From JAIQFF01 sp963788505 (GTDB lineage Bacteria > Acidobacteriota > Terriglobia > Terriglobales > Acidobacteriaceae): a DNA stretch of 64,000 nt. The stretch is taken from positions 62,001 through 126,000 of the forward strand of contig CAWBGY010000014.1 of the NCBI GenBank assembly GCA_963788505.1, written 5' to 3'. This document shows positions 1 to 8,335 of the stretch, in pieces. Made by a program: the position numbers and the translations under genes. The notes under the pieces are model-generated. The model did no database searches. It was not told the origin of the DNA and was given only the letters and a program-made list of their open reading frames with translations. Position 1 is the first letter of the stretch; the number at the start of each line of letters is the position of its first letter.

Positions 1-351
1 GACCATGATGAAGGGCCGATCGTGGTTGCCCTCGAACAAGCCCGACACCTGGGCGGGTTTGCCCTTCCACAGTGGAACATGTTGTTTCATCTCTTTTGTA
101 TCGCGAAACGCGACAACCTGCAGGGGCACGGGCAGGTTCACTTTTGCCTGGGTCAGCAACGCGCCGAAGACGGCCCGCATCTGCTCGAAACGCAGCGCGA
201 CTTCGCGGCCGCGTTTCTCGCTGGTGTCGGTGACCACGGAAAAGTGCGGCGAGCGAACTTCCATCCACTCGGCGTCTCCCGCATAGGAATACGAAACAAA
301 GGTAATCAGGAGGAGAGCCAATTCCCAGAAGGCTCCCCGTGGCCGCTGCAT
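1..351 (-). CDS. Secreted protein, N-terminal fragment (peptidase-MA/TPR-type, acidobacterial)
   Basis: Only the first 117 codons are in the window; the gene runs off its left edge. The ATG at 351 follows a good Shine-Dalgarno stretch (AGGGAGG). The protein opens with a hydrophobic signal peptide (about residues 8-24, ending near SYAGDAEW). It continues with a segment of the type WMEVRSPHFSVVTDTSEKRG, followed by a helix containing RFEQMR and a strand with LQVVAFRDT. From memory, this matches the start of large acidobacterial secreted proteins that pair a metallopeptidase-like (DUF1570/peptidase MA) domain with TPR repeats. The catalytic part would lie outside the window, so the activity is inferred only. 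The gene is too short here to be found by length alone, but the frame is open throughout. Confidence 0.7.
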   Translation of the reverse strand, partial: MQRPRGAFWELALLLITFVSYSYAGDAEWMEVRSPHFSVVTDTSEKRGREVALRFEQMRAVFGALLTQAKVNLPVPLQVVAFRDTKEMKQHVPLWKGKPAQVSGLFEGNHDRPFIMV

Positions 352-584
352 GGAGACCTCCCTTGGCGGCTATGCTAGCACGGGAGAGCGGCCCAAAGTG
401 GCCCGACTGAGCCTGTGACCGGGCCTTTCTCGATTCCGGTGGACATTTTCTATCCCTCGGCTGGGACAGTGTTTTCAAAAGAGGGGGGGCAACAGCCACG
501 CCTGCTAACGTCAACTGTCGCTCGGCTTTTATAACTGACGTGGTGGCAGGGAGGCTCGATGGGTTCCGGCGAGCTGCGGATCTC

Positions 585-1025
585 CTACCGAATTGAAAGC
601 TGCATGAAATCGTTCGCGCCGATGAGCCCCAGGATCGTCCTTACCGGAAGGGGGAATCGCCGCCGAGCGGGGTCGTGCACGATGATTGGCGCTGTGAGTC
701 GGTACCCCACGCCCCGAGTCTCAAGCTCGCATCCTCCGGCCGCCACTACGTTCCTAACCCATTCGCTTTCCCGTCCATAGGTGAGCGCAACGATAAATCC
801 CTCCGGCACCCGAAAAACATTCACCGGTGTGCGATAGGGCTTGCCCGACTTTCGACCAATGTGTCCAAGCATGCCGAAGCCGGGCAAGCGGGCGGCGAAT
901 CGGCTGGTGATTCGGTTCGTCACCGCAAGATTGAAGGCCGCCACCCACCTTTTGCGGAACCGGATCAGGAGGATGGGAGCCAATAGGAATGCGAAAATAA
1001 CGATGCCCCACCAGAAGATTGCCAT
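585..1025 (-). CDS. Nitroreductase/deazaflavin-dependent oxidoreductase family (DUF385), copy 1
   Basis: A 146-residue protein with one N-terminal membrane helix (about residues 4-20), then the DUF385 core. The signature GRKSGKPYRTPVNVF lies near residue 58, with VALTYGRESEWVRNVVAAGG after it and the C-terminal DPARRRFP and NDFMQL segments. Members of this fold bind coenzyme F420 or flavin and reduce small molecules. Short membrane-anchored forms are common and rarely characterised. A clear paralogue lies 32 kb away at 33426-33890, with the same anchor, core and tail. The gene stands alone, with intergenic sequence on both sides. Cofactor and substrate cannot be told from sequence. Confidence 0.85.
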   Translation of the reverse strand: MAIFWWGIVIFAFLLAPILLIRFRKRWVAAFNLAVTNRITSRFAARLPGFGMLGHIGRKSGKPYRTPVNVFRVPEGFIVALTYGRESEWVRNVVAAGGCELETRGVGYRLTAPIIVHDPARRRFPLPVRTILGLIGANDFMQLSIR

Positions 1026-1414
1026 GGCTGAATACCTTCATTAACCGCCTGGTTGCCTGACCTTTTCTAGGAACCAAAATCTCGGGGCGACGCAAACTCA
1101 CACTTTTTTCCAGTCGGTCAGCGAAAGCGATTCGTGCAGGATTTCCTGCAACCGCTGGAGCCGACGTTCCTGGTGCGCCGCTGAACCGGGCATCTTTTTA
1201 TGGATTTGCAGATAGAATCGCCTGATTGCAACAGTTGATCAATCCTCACAGTGAAAGAGGCGGTTCAACACGCGGGGCGTCCTGACCTGAACAGCACTAA
1301 TTCACCTGCCGCTGCCGTAGTTAGCGACATTCGGTGGTTTCCTTATTTCTTCGCTGATAGCCGGTATCGGGCCTATCGGCAACGAGCAGGCGATATGAAG
1401 GGCACCGAACTCAC
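1026..1414. other. Intergenic region, no confident gene
   Basis: No long frame here looks coding. On the minus strand 1098-1193 there is a 31-codon frame beginning ATG (MPGSAAHQERRLQRLQEIL..., ending LTDWKKV). It is charged and helix-like and sits about 70 bp upstream of the DUF385 gene. It may be a small leader peptide or a chance frame; I see no strong ribosome binding site. The longer overlapping frames across this stretch are shadows. Confidence 0.4.
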
Positions 1415-1831
1415 TTACTGTCGATCCGCACTCCACGTGCCCTTTCCGGTTTGCCCGGACCCCGCACACGACCACGAACCCGAGGCGCGAGCGCCCTGCT
1501 GTGCGCCGCTTGACGACCGGAAGGCGCCAATAAACTTGCAGGTGACATCCGCCACCCCGAGTGAACCGCTGAAAGTCGCCGAGCCGGAAGAATCCACGGT
1601 TCCCTTGCCCTGGCCGGGATCTGTCACGGTAATGACACCATTCGCCACGGAAAATGCGACGGATCCCGTCGCGGGGTCGCCCGCAAAGGACCCACCGTAC
1701 ATCCCATGATACGAACCATCGTACTTGCTCTTGGCGGGCGCCTGACCAAACGCGGTCGACGCGACGGCGTAGATGCCGACGATCACCGCCACGTACAAAA
1801 GCGAAGGCGCTCGATATCCCATAATCTTCAT
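1415..1831 (-). CDS. Small secreted Gly/Ser-rich protein, unknown function
   Basis: A 138-residue protein. The start ATG at 1831 has GGAG about 10 bp upstream. Residues 1-29 form a signal peptide with a long hydrophobic stretch, and cleavage is likely after TAFGQA. The mature part is rich in Gly, Ser and Ala (SYHGMYGGSFAGDPATGS, VTDPGQGKGTVDSSGS) and contains two cysteines that could pair (VTCKF, SWSCAG). The alternating short hydrophobic strands suggest a small beta-rich extracellular domain. No recognised family. Two longer overlapping frames in this interval lack these protein-like features and were discarded. Confidence 0.6.
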   Translation of the reverse strand: MKIMGYRAPSLLYVAVIVGIYAVASTAFGQAPAKSKYDGSYHGMYGGSFAGDPATGSVAFSVANGVITVTDPGQGKGTVDSSGSATFSGSLGVADVTCKFIGAFRSSSGAQQGARASGSWSCAGSGQTGKGTWSADRQ

Positions 1832-2205
1832 CTTTCATGCTCCAAGTTGTGATTGGCTAACCACGTCATCATTTGAAACTCTGAAAACAGCGAGACACGA
1901 ATCCGGGATTTCCATTTTGACTTCCCGGCGACCGGTAATTTATATCAGGCTGTTTCGGTTTTCAAGCCTCCGGCCAAGTTCTCGACTGTATAGCCTTTTT
2001 CGACGGTTACGTGAAAATCCCAACGCCCCAAATTGAACTTTTCGAACCCGTTCTCAGACATTTTTTTCTCCAGTTTCGATTGACGTTGAAAATCTGCTTC
2101 GATCTACCGTCTCGTCTATCCCTCTGGCAGAGCGAGTGCCGCTTTATCCCGGTGGCGGGTGTAGCTGTGGGGGGTGTAGCTGAATTTTTCCCCAAGGATA
2201 CTACC
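1832..2205. other. Intergenic region left of the inverted-repeat element
   Basis: About 370 bp of lower-G+C sequence without a credible gene. It contains a near duplication of GGGTGTAGCTG close to 2157-2182. It ends at the direct-repeat copy that borders the 2206-3626 element. Confidence 0.5.
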
Positions 2206-2219
2206 CGTCATTCGTTGAC

Positions 2220-2257
2220 GGGAAGAGGGAAAGGAGGGGTCTCAGAGCGCTTGATAA
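2220..2257 (+). repeat. Left 38-bp terminal inverted repeat
   Basis: Identical to the reverse complement of 3575-3612. It contains an AAGGAGG stretch that resembles a ribosome binding site but is not followed by a gene. Confidence 0.85.
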
Positions 2258-2291
2258 ACTAGTAAACAGTGAAGAGAGAGAGACGTTGAAG

Positions 2292-2430
2292 TTGCTGTTG
2301 CTGTTGTTGTTGGGTTGGCCTTTGACGCGTCGCGGGGCGCGCTCGCTTCGCTTCGCTCACGCTTTGAGTTAAGTTGGAAGTTGGCGGGAGGTGACCTGAC
2401 GCGATGCGCTGGTTTAGAGTTAAGTTGAGT
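2292..2430. repeat. Low-complexity stretch inside the element
   Basis: A GTT/GCT trinucleotide run (2292-2315) is followed by two copies of GAGTTAAGTTG near 2366 and 2417. The minus-strand frame over it encodes a run of seven glutamines and otherwise non-protein-like sequence, so I treat it as repeat rather than gene. Confidence 0.5.
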
Positions 2431-2591
2431 TGTTTTTTCCCCAGGCGCTCCCTGGCGACACTGCTACACGCTCTGTATAGATGGCGTACACAAACATCAT
2501 CAAAGTGTGGGCCACCCGCCTGAACGCTCCCCACCAACTTGGGTTCCCGTTGTTCGCGGTATTAGCAGGCAGCCGTCTGTTTCGCATCGCT

Positions 2592-3020
2592 CTACATCGT
2601 GGTCCCGCTTCTCATGTACGAAAAAAGACGGCTCGCCCCTTTCTTCCATAACCACAATCCGATTGCTAGGATAAACCATGCTCCGATCAGCATATCGCCA
2701 ATGCTGAACCCGCCAAACCTATCGCAGAGAATCAGCATGTGGTCGCCGGGCCGCGCCGCTCTCCAGACACTCACTGGGGACCCGTACCTCCCCAAAACTG
2801 GCATCCTACCGCCGTTGGCGATTGTTACTGCAGCGTTGCATGCGGCACCGGCAAAAACGAGAAAGGCGTGTGGGCTCTTCTTCGTCGGTCTGTTCAACAG
2901 CAGCACCACAATCCAGAAGCTGATGCAGCACCATAGATTCGGGTATATCTGCCAGATGATTCTGGCGAGTATGATCAGCATCATTTCGAGCGGATTCCGT
3001 CCTCGCGCGTACGTAAACAT
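2592..3020 (-). CDS. Small membrane protein, DUF5317-like
   Basis: A 142-residue protein with about four hydrophobic segments: residues 13-42 (possibly two helices), 50-66 and 110-128. Around residue 68 it has the motif ANGGRMPV, then after a polar stretch DHMLIL and GGFSIGDMLIG. As I recall the family, NGGRMPV plus a late SIGD motif is typical of DUF5317 membrane proteins of unknown role. This copy is shorter at the N-terminus than usual members. Translation may start at one of two internal methionines near residue 13. The gene lies inside the inverted-repeat element on the same strand as the zinc-ribbon frame and has lower G+C than chromosomal neighbours, consistent with being carried in. 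Confidence 0.5.
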   Translation of the reverse strand: MFTYARGRNPLEMMLIILARIIWQIYPNLWCCISFWIVVLLLNRPTKKSPHAFLVFAGAACNAAVTIANGGRMPVLGRYGSPVSVWRAARPGDHMLILCDRFGGFSIGDMLIGAWFILAIGLWLWKKGASRLFSYMRSGTTM

Positions 3021-3129
3021 CTGCTCGGCTTTTTCTTCCGAGCCTTGGCTTGTTCGAGCGCTCCAACTTTACTCGGCTGTTTGGAGCCCGACACGATTAT
3101 CTACTCAGCCAGCCTAAGAAGGTGTGGAC

Positions 3130-3492
3130 TCAGGGAAGACGAAACGGTGAGCCACCCGCACCAATCAAGAGGTGTTTGTTGGAAATAGTCGATAATCGGG
3201 CTTTTCTACTACTTTGATCGGGAGATGCAGCTCCCATCGATAAATCGTAATTGAACCAAGAATCACTGTTCCGTAGAAAAGCGCGCAATATGCCGAGAAT
3301 AATGCTCTCAAGGCCCTGAAGGTAAGCAACCACTACAGCGATGCCGTGAGTGAAACTACTGGATAAGCCCAATTCGCTTTGAGTAAGTACCTGTAACTCT
3401 GTTTTGCAGCGAGGACAAACCGTCGGACTGACGCGTAGCTCGTCCACCGTTAGCGGCGCATTGCACTTGGGACATCGTCCTCGGATCGACAC
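3130..3492 (-). CDS. Small zinc-ribbon membrane protein, unknown function
   Basis: A 120-residue frame. Residues 8-31 contain two CPxC knuckles (CPKC and CPRC), a compact zinc ribbon. A hydrophobic helix follows at about residues 50-70 (FTHGIAVVVAYLQGLESIIL), then a polar tail without clear structure. Zinc-ribbon plus membrane-helix proteins are common and mostly uncharacterised. It lies just inside the right inverted repeat, on the same strand as and upstream of the DUF5317-like gene, so the two could be cotranscribed. The tail after residue 85 looks random, and the C-terminus may be degraded. Confidence 0.45.
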   Translation of the reverse strand: MSIRGRCPKCNAPLTVDELRVSPTVCPRCKTELQVLTQSELGLSSSFTHGIAVVVAYLQGLESIILGILRAFLRNSDSWFNYDLSMGAASPDQSSRKARLSTISNKHLLIGAGGSPFRLP

Positions 3493-3574
3493 CGCGCAAC
3501 TCCTTGATATGCCTACCGGCAGACAGAGCTTATCGCACCAGCGGCTGTCCCCGCCACGGCTCCGAGTACCCTAA

Positions 3575-3612
3575 TTATCAAGCGCTCTGAGACCCCTCCT
3601 TTCCCTCTTCCC
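3575..3612 (-). repeat. Right 38-bp terminal inverted repeat
   Basis: Perfect reverse complement of 2220-2257, followed directly by the second 14-bp direct-repeat copy. Confidence 0.85.
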
Positions 3613-3679
3613 CGTCATTCGTTGACTAGGGGATGCCGCGTCCGTAAGATGAGGCGATCCGAAAGCCAGGCGTCTCCTG

Positions 3680-6370
3680 ATGATCGGCCAAACCATCTCG
3701 CACTACCGCATCGTGGAGAAGTTGGGCGGCGGCGGGATGGGGGTGGTCTACAAGGCCGAGGACACGCGCCTGCACCGTTTCGTTGCCCTCAAATTCCTTC
3801 CAGACGACGTCGCGAAAGACCCCCAAGCTCTGAGCCGATTCGAGCGTGAAGCCCAGGCCGCATCCGCATTGAACCATCCTCACATTTGCACCATCCATGA
3901 CATTGGTGAGTTTGAAGGGCGTCCCTTCATCGCCATGGAATACCTCGAAGGCGTCACGCTCAAGCACCGGATCGCCGGACGCCCTCTCGACCTCGAAGTC
4001 CTGCTCGCGCTGGCCAGGGAAATCGCCGATGCCCTCGAGGCCGCCCACAGCAAAGGCATCGTGCATCGCGATATCAAGCCCGCCAACATCTTTGTCACCG
4101 TGCGCGGGCAGGCGAAGATCCTCGATTTTGGCTTGGCCAAGCGCTCGCCGGTGAGCGTCGCGGGGGCACCGCCCGAGACACCCTCTGTGACCCTGGGCGA
4201 GGATCTGCTCACCAGCCCCGGTGTGGCGATGGGGACAGTGGCTTACATGTCACCGGAGCAGGCGCGCGGGGAGGAAGTCGACCCGCGCACGGACCTGTTC
4301 AGCTTCGGCGCGGTGTTTTATGAGATGGCCACCGGGCAGCCTGCGTTCCCGGGCCCCACCCCTGCCGTCATCTTTCATGCGATCCTCGACCGCGAGCCGA
4401 CGGCCGCGGCACGCCTGAACCCTCACTTGCCGCCCGAGATCGAACGCATCATCGCGAAGGCGCTCGAGAAAGACCGCATGCTGCGCTATCAGACGGCTTC
4501 CGACTTGCGGGCGGACCTCGAACGTCTGCGGCGCGATACCTCTTCTGGTTCTGGCCGCGCCGCGACGGCTGTGACCGCTACCGGGTCGCGCTCCCATCGT
4601 CTGCTCATCTTCGGGGCCCTTGGCGGCGCCATGGCGGCGCTGCTCGCGGTCGGCTTGCTCCTTTACCGGGGTCGAAGGGTTGCGCCTCCCTCGCCCGTAG
4701 AGTGGGTGCAGCTTACCGACTTCACGGACTCGGCCGTGTCGCCGGCGCTTTCCCCGGACGGGCGCATGTTGGCCTTCATCCGCGGCTCGCACACGTTCTT
4801 GGGCCCAGGGCAGGTCTACCTCAAACTGCTGCCCAGCGGCGAACCGGTGCAGCTCACTCGCGACGCGCTGCCGAAGATGAGTCCGGTATTTTCTCCCGAC
4901 GGCTCGCGTATCGCTTATACCGTCCCCTGGGATACCTGGGTGGTGCCCGTGCTGGGCGGTGAGCCGCGGGTATGGCTGCCGAATGCTTCCGGCCTCAGTT
5001 GGATCGACGAACACCACCTGCTCTTCTCGGAAATCAAGAAGGGCATTCACATGGCCCTGGTGACAACGACCGAAAGCCGCACCGAGGCGCGCGACCTCTA
5101 CGTCCCGCCGCAGGAGCGCGGCATGGTCCACCGGTCCTACCTGTCTCCGGATGGTAAGCAGGTGTTGCTGGTGGAAATGGAGGACGGAGGCTGGCTGCCC
5201 TGCCGGGTAGTCCCCTTCGATGGCAGCTCGACCGGAAAGCAGGTTGGCCCTCCCGGGGCCGGGTGCACGGCCGGCGCCTGGTCACCGAACGGGGACTGGG
5301 TCTATGTCGGTTCAAGCGCGGGAGGCAGGTTCCACATCTGGAGGCAGCGGACCACAGGCGGCGAACCGGAGCAGATCACGTCGGGCCCTAACGAGGAAGA
5401 AGGGATCGCGATGGCGCCCGACGGCCGTTCACTGGTCACTTCCGTGGGCACTGAACAGAGCGCGGTATGGGTGCATGACTCGCGCGGAGACCGTGCGGTT
5501 TCATCCGAAGGCCATTCAATTCTGACCGTCCACGGCAGAGCCTTCTCCCCGGACGGGCGGAAGGTCTATTACCTGGTTCAGCGTGGGCCCTCGCGTGCCT
5601 TCTTTGGGGCAGGAGACTTGTGGGTAGCGGACCTGGACACCGGCCACAACGAGGTTGTCCTCCCCGGTTTCTCCATTACCGACTATGCAATCTCGCTTGA
5701 CGGCAAGCGGGCTGGGTTTGTGGCGGTAGACGCGGCGGGGAAGGCCAGCATGTGGGAAGCTTCTCTCGATCGCCGCTTCTCTCCGCGGCGACTCGCTCCC
5801 GCCGTCGCGGAGGCCCGACCCGCTTTCGACAGCGCCGGCGACTTGTTCTTCGAAGCGGCGGAGGGCAAGGTCAACTACGTCTATCGCATCAATCAGGATG
5901 GAACAGGACTGCAGAAGGCGATTCCAGATCCCATTGTCTTTTTCGGCGGGGTTTCGCCGGACGCAAAGTGGGTCGTGGCCCTGGCTGCCCGCTCCGGAGA
6001 AGAGGCTTCGGCCGCCGTCATGGGGTACCCGGTGGGGGGCGGAAATGCGATGTCGCTTTGCGAACGGTGCCTGGTGCGCTGGGCGCCCGACGGGAAGCTG
6101 CTCTACGTGTCGTTTCAGACCTGGGATGCAAACGGGGCCGAAGAACGGGAGAGCGAAAAGCCGCACAAGACTTTTGTCATTCCTTTGACCCGCAGCCAGA
6201 CCTTCGATGATCTGGCGGCTCGCGGCTTCAAGTCCGACGCGCAATTGGCGGCGCTACCCGGAGTGCGGCAAATCGATCAGCCATTCATCCTGCCCGGTCC
6301 TGAGCCTTCGGTCTACGCCTTTCCCAGGGGCACCGTGCATCGCAACCTCTACCGCATTCCACTACCCTGA
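3680..6370 (+). CDS. Membrane Ser/Thr protein kinase with C-terminal TolB/WD40-type propeller
   Basis: An 896-residue protein. The N-terminal Hanks-type kinase has all key motifs: glycine loop GGGGMG (16-21), catalytic lysine in ALK (38), HRDIKPAN (129-136), DFG (149-151), SPE (191-193) and DLFSFG (205-210). A single transmembrane helix follows at about 308-329, so the kinase is cytoplasmic and the rest extracytoplasmic. The C-terminal half carries repeated FSPDG/LSPDG blades (for example SPALSPDGRMLAF, SPVFSPDGSRIAYT), a PD40/TolB-like propeller probably used for binding or sensing. This architecture is abundant in Acidobacteriota. The start ATG gives MIGQTISHYRI, the usual beginning of such kinases. 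Upstream is the inverted-repeat element, which may have displaced its original promoter. It is convergent with hutU. Confidence 0.93.
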   Translation: MIGQTISHYRIVEKLGGGGMGVVYKAEDTRLHRFVALKFLPDDVAKDPQALSRFEREAQAASALNHPHICTIHDIGEFEGRPFIAMEYLEGVTLKHRIAGRPLDLEVLLALAREIADALEAAHSKGIVHRDIKPANIFVTVRGQAKILDFGLAKRSPVSVAGAPPETPSVTLGEDLLTSPGVAMGTVAYMSPEQARGEEVDPRTDLFSFGAVFYEMATGQPAFPGPTPAVIFHAILDREPTAAARLNPHLPPEIERIIAKALEKDRMLRYQTASDLRADLERLRRDTSSGSGRAATAVTATGSRSHRLLIFGALGGAMAALLAVGLLLYRGRRVAPPSPVEWVQLTDFTDSAVSPALSPDGRMLAFIRGSHTFLGPGQVYLKLLPSGEPVQLTRDALPKMSPVFSPDGSRIAYTVPWDTWVVPVLGGEPRVWLPNASGLSWIDEHHLLFSEIKKGIHMALVTTTESRTEARDLYVPPQERGMVHRSYLSPDGKQVLLVEMEDGGWLPCRVVPFDGSSTGKQVGPPGAGCTAGAWSPNGDWVYVGSSAGGRFHIWRQRTTGGEPEQITSGPNEEEGIAMAPDGRSLVTSVGTEQSAVWVHDSRGDRAVSSEGHSILTVHGRAFSPDGRKVYYLVQRGPSRAFFGAGDLWVADLDTGHNEVVLPGFSITDYAISLDGKRAGFVAVDAAGKASMWEASLDRRFSPRRLAPAVAEARPAFDSAGDLFFEAAEGKVNYVYRINQDGTGLQKAIPDPIVFFGGVSPDAKWVVALAARSGEEASAAVMGYPVGGGNAMSLCERCLVRWAPDGKLLYVSFQTWDANGAEERESEKPHKTFVIPLTRSQTFDDLAARGFKSDAQLAALPGVRQIDQPFILPGPEPSVYAFPRGTVHRNLYRIPLP

Positions 6371-6433
6371 AGATCGTAGTTAGGAGAGACAAGGCCAGGA
6401 GAGACAAGCCCCAAGCCCACTTAAAGCTGACCG

Positions 6434-8113
6434 CTACTTCTCCATCGGCACCTTCACGCCGTTCTTCTTCGCGAACTTCGTGGCTTCCTCATATCCGGCG
6501 TCAGCATGCCGAATAATCCCCATGCCCGGGTCGGTGGTCAGCACGCGTTCGATGCGTTTGGCCATCATTTCGGTGCCATCCGCGACCGTGACCTGTCCGG
6601 CATGCAGTGAATAACCGATGCCCACGCCGCCGCCATTGTGGATCGAAACCCACGACGCGCCGGCCGCGGTGTTGAGCAAAGCGTTGAGCAGCGGCCAATC
6701 CGCCACCGCGTCGCTGCCATCCTTCATGCTTTCGGTCTCGCGGTAGGGCGATGCCACCGAGCCGCAGTCGAGATGATCGCGGCCGATCACAATCGGAGCC
6801 TTGATCTTGCCTTTCTTGACCAGCTCATTCATGGCCAAGCCAAACTGCGCCCGCTCGCCATAACCCAGCCAGCAGATGCGCGCCGGCAGGCCTTGAAACT
6901 TGATTCGTTTGCGCGCCAGATCAATCCAGCGGCGCAGAATACGGTTGTCGGGGAAAAGTTCGAGCACCAGATCGTCGGTCACCGCAATGTCCGACGGCTC
7001 ACCCGACAGCGCTACCCAGCGAAACGGTCCGCGGCCCTCGCAGAAAAGAGGCCGGATGTATGCCGGAACGAATCCGGGAAAGTCATACGCATTCTTCACC
7101 CCGCGCTGGAAAGCAAAGGTCCGGATGTTATTTCCGTAGTCAAAAGTTACGGCCCCCATTTTCTGCAGGCGCAGCATGCCTTCGACATGGCGCGCCATCG
7201 CATCCAGTGAGCGCTCCTGATAGGCCTGTGGATCGCGCTGGCGCAGCTCCAGGGCTTCCGCCAGCGTCATTCCATTGGGGACGTATCCATTCAGCGGATC
7301 ATGGGCCGAGGTCTGGTCGGTCAGAATGTCGGGCAGCACGCCGCGCTCGGCCAGTTCCGGAATAATATCGGCGCAATTTCCCACCAGCCCGACGGAAACA
7401 TTCTCTTTTTTTCGCAGCGCGTTCTTCAGGATGCGCAACGCCTCGTCGAGGGTTGTGACCATGAAGTCGCAGTACCCGGTCTTCAGCCTTTTCTTGATGC
7501 GGTCGGCATCAACGTCAATCCCCAGAAATGCCGCGCCGGTCATGGTCGCCGCCAGCGGTTGCGCGCCGCCCATGCCGCCCATGCCGCCACTGACGATCAG
7601 CTTGCCCGCGAGGTCGCCGGCGAAGTGCTTTTCTCCGGCCGCCGAAAACGTTTCGAAGGTTCCCTGCACGATTCCTTGCGAACCGATATAGATCCACGAA
7701 CCCGCGGTCATCTGGCCGTACATCATCAGGCCGGCGCGCTCCAGCTGGTTGAACTTTTCCCAATTGGACCAGTGCCCCACCAGGTTGGAATTCGCCAGTA
7801 GAACTCGCGGCGCATACTCGTGGGTCTTGAATACGCCCACCGGCTTGCCGGACTGGACCAGCAGAGTCTCGTCATTTTCAAGATTCTTGAGCGCCGCGAC
7901 GATCGCGTGATACGCCTCCCAACTCCGGGCCGCGCGTCCCGTGCCGCCGTAAACCACCAGATCTTTTGGCCGTTCCGCAACCTCCTCGTCCAGGTTATTC
8001 ATCAACATGCGCATGGCGGCTTCCTGGGGCCAGCCTTTGCAGGTGATCTGGTTGCCACGTGGGGCGCGAACCGGAGTGTAGGTGGAGGAAGTAATTTCGG
8101 TTTCAACCGGCAT
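6434..8113 (-). CDS. hutU: Urocanate hydratase
   Basis: A 559-residue protein, the normal length for HutU. It catalyses the second step of histidine degradation, urocanate to imidazolonepropionate, in the cytoplasm, with a tightly bound NAD+ acting as electrophile. Recognisable blocks are the N-terminal GWPQEAAMRMLMNNLD and YGGTGRAARSWE, the glycine-rich NAD site GGMGGMGGAQPLA near residue 175, DQTSAHDPLNGY, and the C-terminal region DCGSVASPYRETESM then SIHNGGGVGIGYS. The other hut genes (hutH, hutI) are not adjacent on either side, so the pathway is probably dispersed here. Convergent with the kinase; a short spacer holds a duplicated AGGAGAGACAAG. Confidence 0.96.
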   Translation of the reverse strand: MPVETEITSSTYTPVRAPRGNQITCKGWPQEAAMRMLMNNLDEEVAERPKDLVVYGGTGRAARSWEAYHAIVAALKNLENDETLLVQSGKPVGVFKTHEYAPRVLLANSNLVGHWSNWEKFNQLERAGLMMYGQMTAGSWIYIGSQGIVQGTFETFSAAGEKHFAGDLAGKLIVSGGMGGMGGAQPLAATMTGAAFLGIDVDADRIKKRLKTGYCDFMVTTLDEALRILKNALRKKENVSVGLVGNCADIIPELAERGVLPDILTDQTSAHDPLNGYVPNGMTLAEALELRQRDPQAYQERSLDAMARHVEGMLRLQKMGAVTFDYGNNIRTFAFQRGVKNAYDFPGFVPAYIRPLFCEGRGPFRWVALSGEPSDIAVTDDLVLELFPDNRILRRWIDLARKRIKFQGLPARICWLGYGERAQFGLAMNELVKKGKIKAPIVIGRDHLDCGSVASPYRETESMKDGSDAVADWPLLNALLNTAAGASWVSIHNGGGVGIGYSLHAGQVTVADGTEMMAKRIERVLTTDPGMGIIRHADAGYEEATKFAKKNGVKVPMEK

Positions 8114-8184
8114 GATTAGATGTTAGTGCCTGCTGTCAAACTGTTCAAATTGGAGGAATGGCTGGAGATCTGCGAAAAAATCTT

Positions 8185-8232
8185 AAACCGCAAAGTTCGC
8201 AAAGAAAAACCGCAAAGGACGCAAAGGAGCGT
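8185..8232. repeat. Intergenic CGCAAAG repeat
   Basis: Five copies of a GCAAAG core with variable linkers (ACCGCAAAG, TTCGCAAAG, ACCGCAAAG, GACGCAAAG). Related stretches occur near 30398-30520, 40437-40489 and 51878-51925, always between genes. Confidence 0.6.
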
Positions 8233-8270
8233 TGAATCAGGAGACTGTCAATCGAAGAAGTTTAAGTCCG

Positions 8271-8333
8271 AGGTCCGAGGTCCGAGGTCCGAGGTCCGAG
8301 GTCCGAGGTCCGAGGTCCGAGGTCTGAAGTCCG
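8271..8333 (+). repeat. Tandem heptamer array (AGGTCCG)n
   Basis: Seven perfect copies of AGGTCCG (8271-8319) followed by the variants AGGTCTG and AAGTCCG. It lies just downstream of the pseudopilin stop codon (8336). The same heptamers recur at 45024-45057. Confidence 0.85.
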
Positions 8334-8335
8334 CC

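Larger units (their letters stand above)
2206..3626. mobile_element. Candidate non-autonomous element: 38-bp inverted repeats, 14-bp direct repeat
   Basis: Positions 2220-2257 and 3575-3612 are perfect 38-bp inverted repeats (left copy begins GGGAAGAGGGAAAGGAGGGG, inner end GCTTGATAA). Immediately outside both lies the same 14-mer in the same orientation, CGTCATTCGTTGAC (2206-2219 and 3613-3626), as expected for a target-site duplication. The enclosed 1.3 kb is roughly 40-55 percent G+C in the lines I counted, lower than the flanks. It holds two minus-strand small membrane-protein frames and a low-complexity stretch but no transposase. Removing the element and one 14-mer restores a plausible intergenic spacer before the kinase gene. 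A 14-bp duplication is long; IS4 relatives can make 11-14 bp. The 14-mer is itself nearly palindromic (GTCA-N5-TGAC), so a recombinase site is an alternative. Confidence 0.55.

Noticed and set aside
2259..2537. Frame with seven glutamines near the left inverted repeat
   Set aside because: It encodes low-complexity Q-runs and lies over a GTT/GCT microsatellite and duplicated GAGTTAAGTTG; no domain or ribosome binding site.
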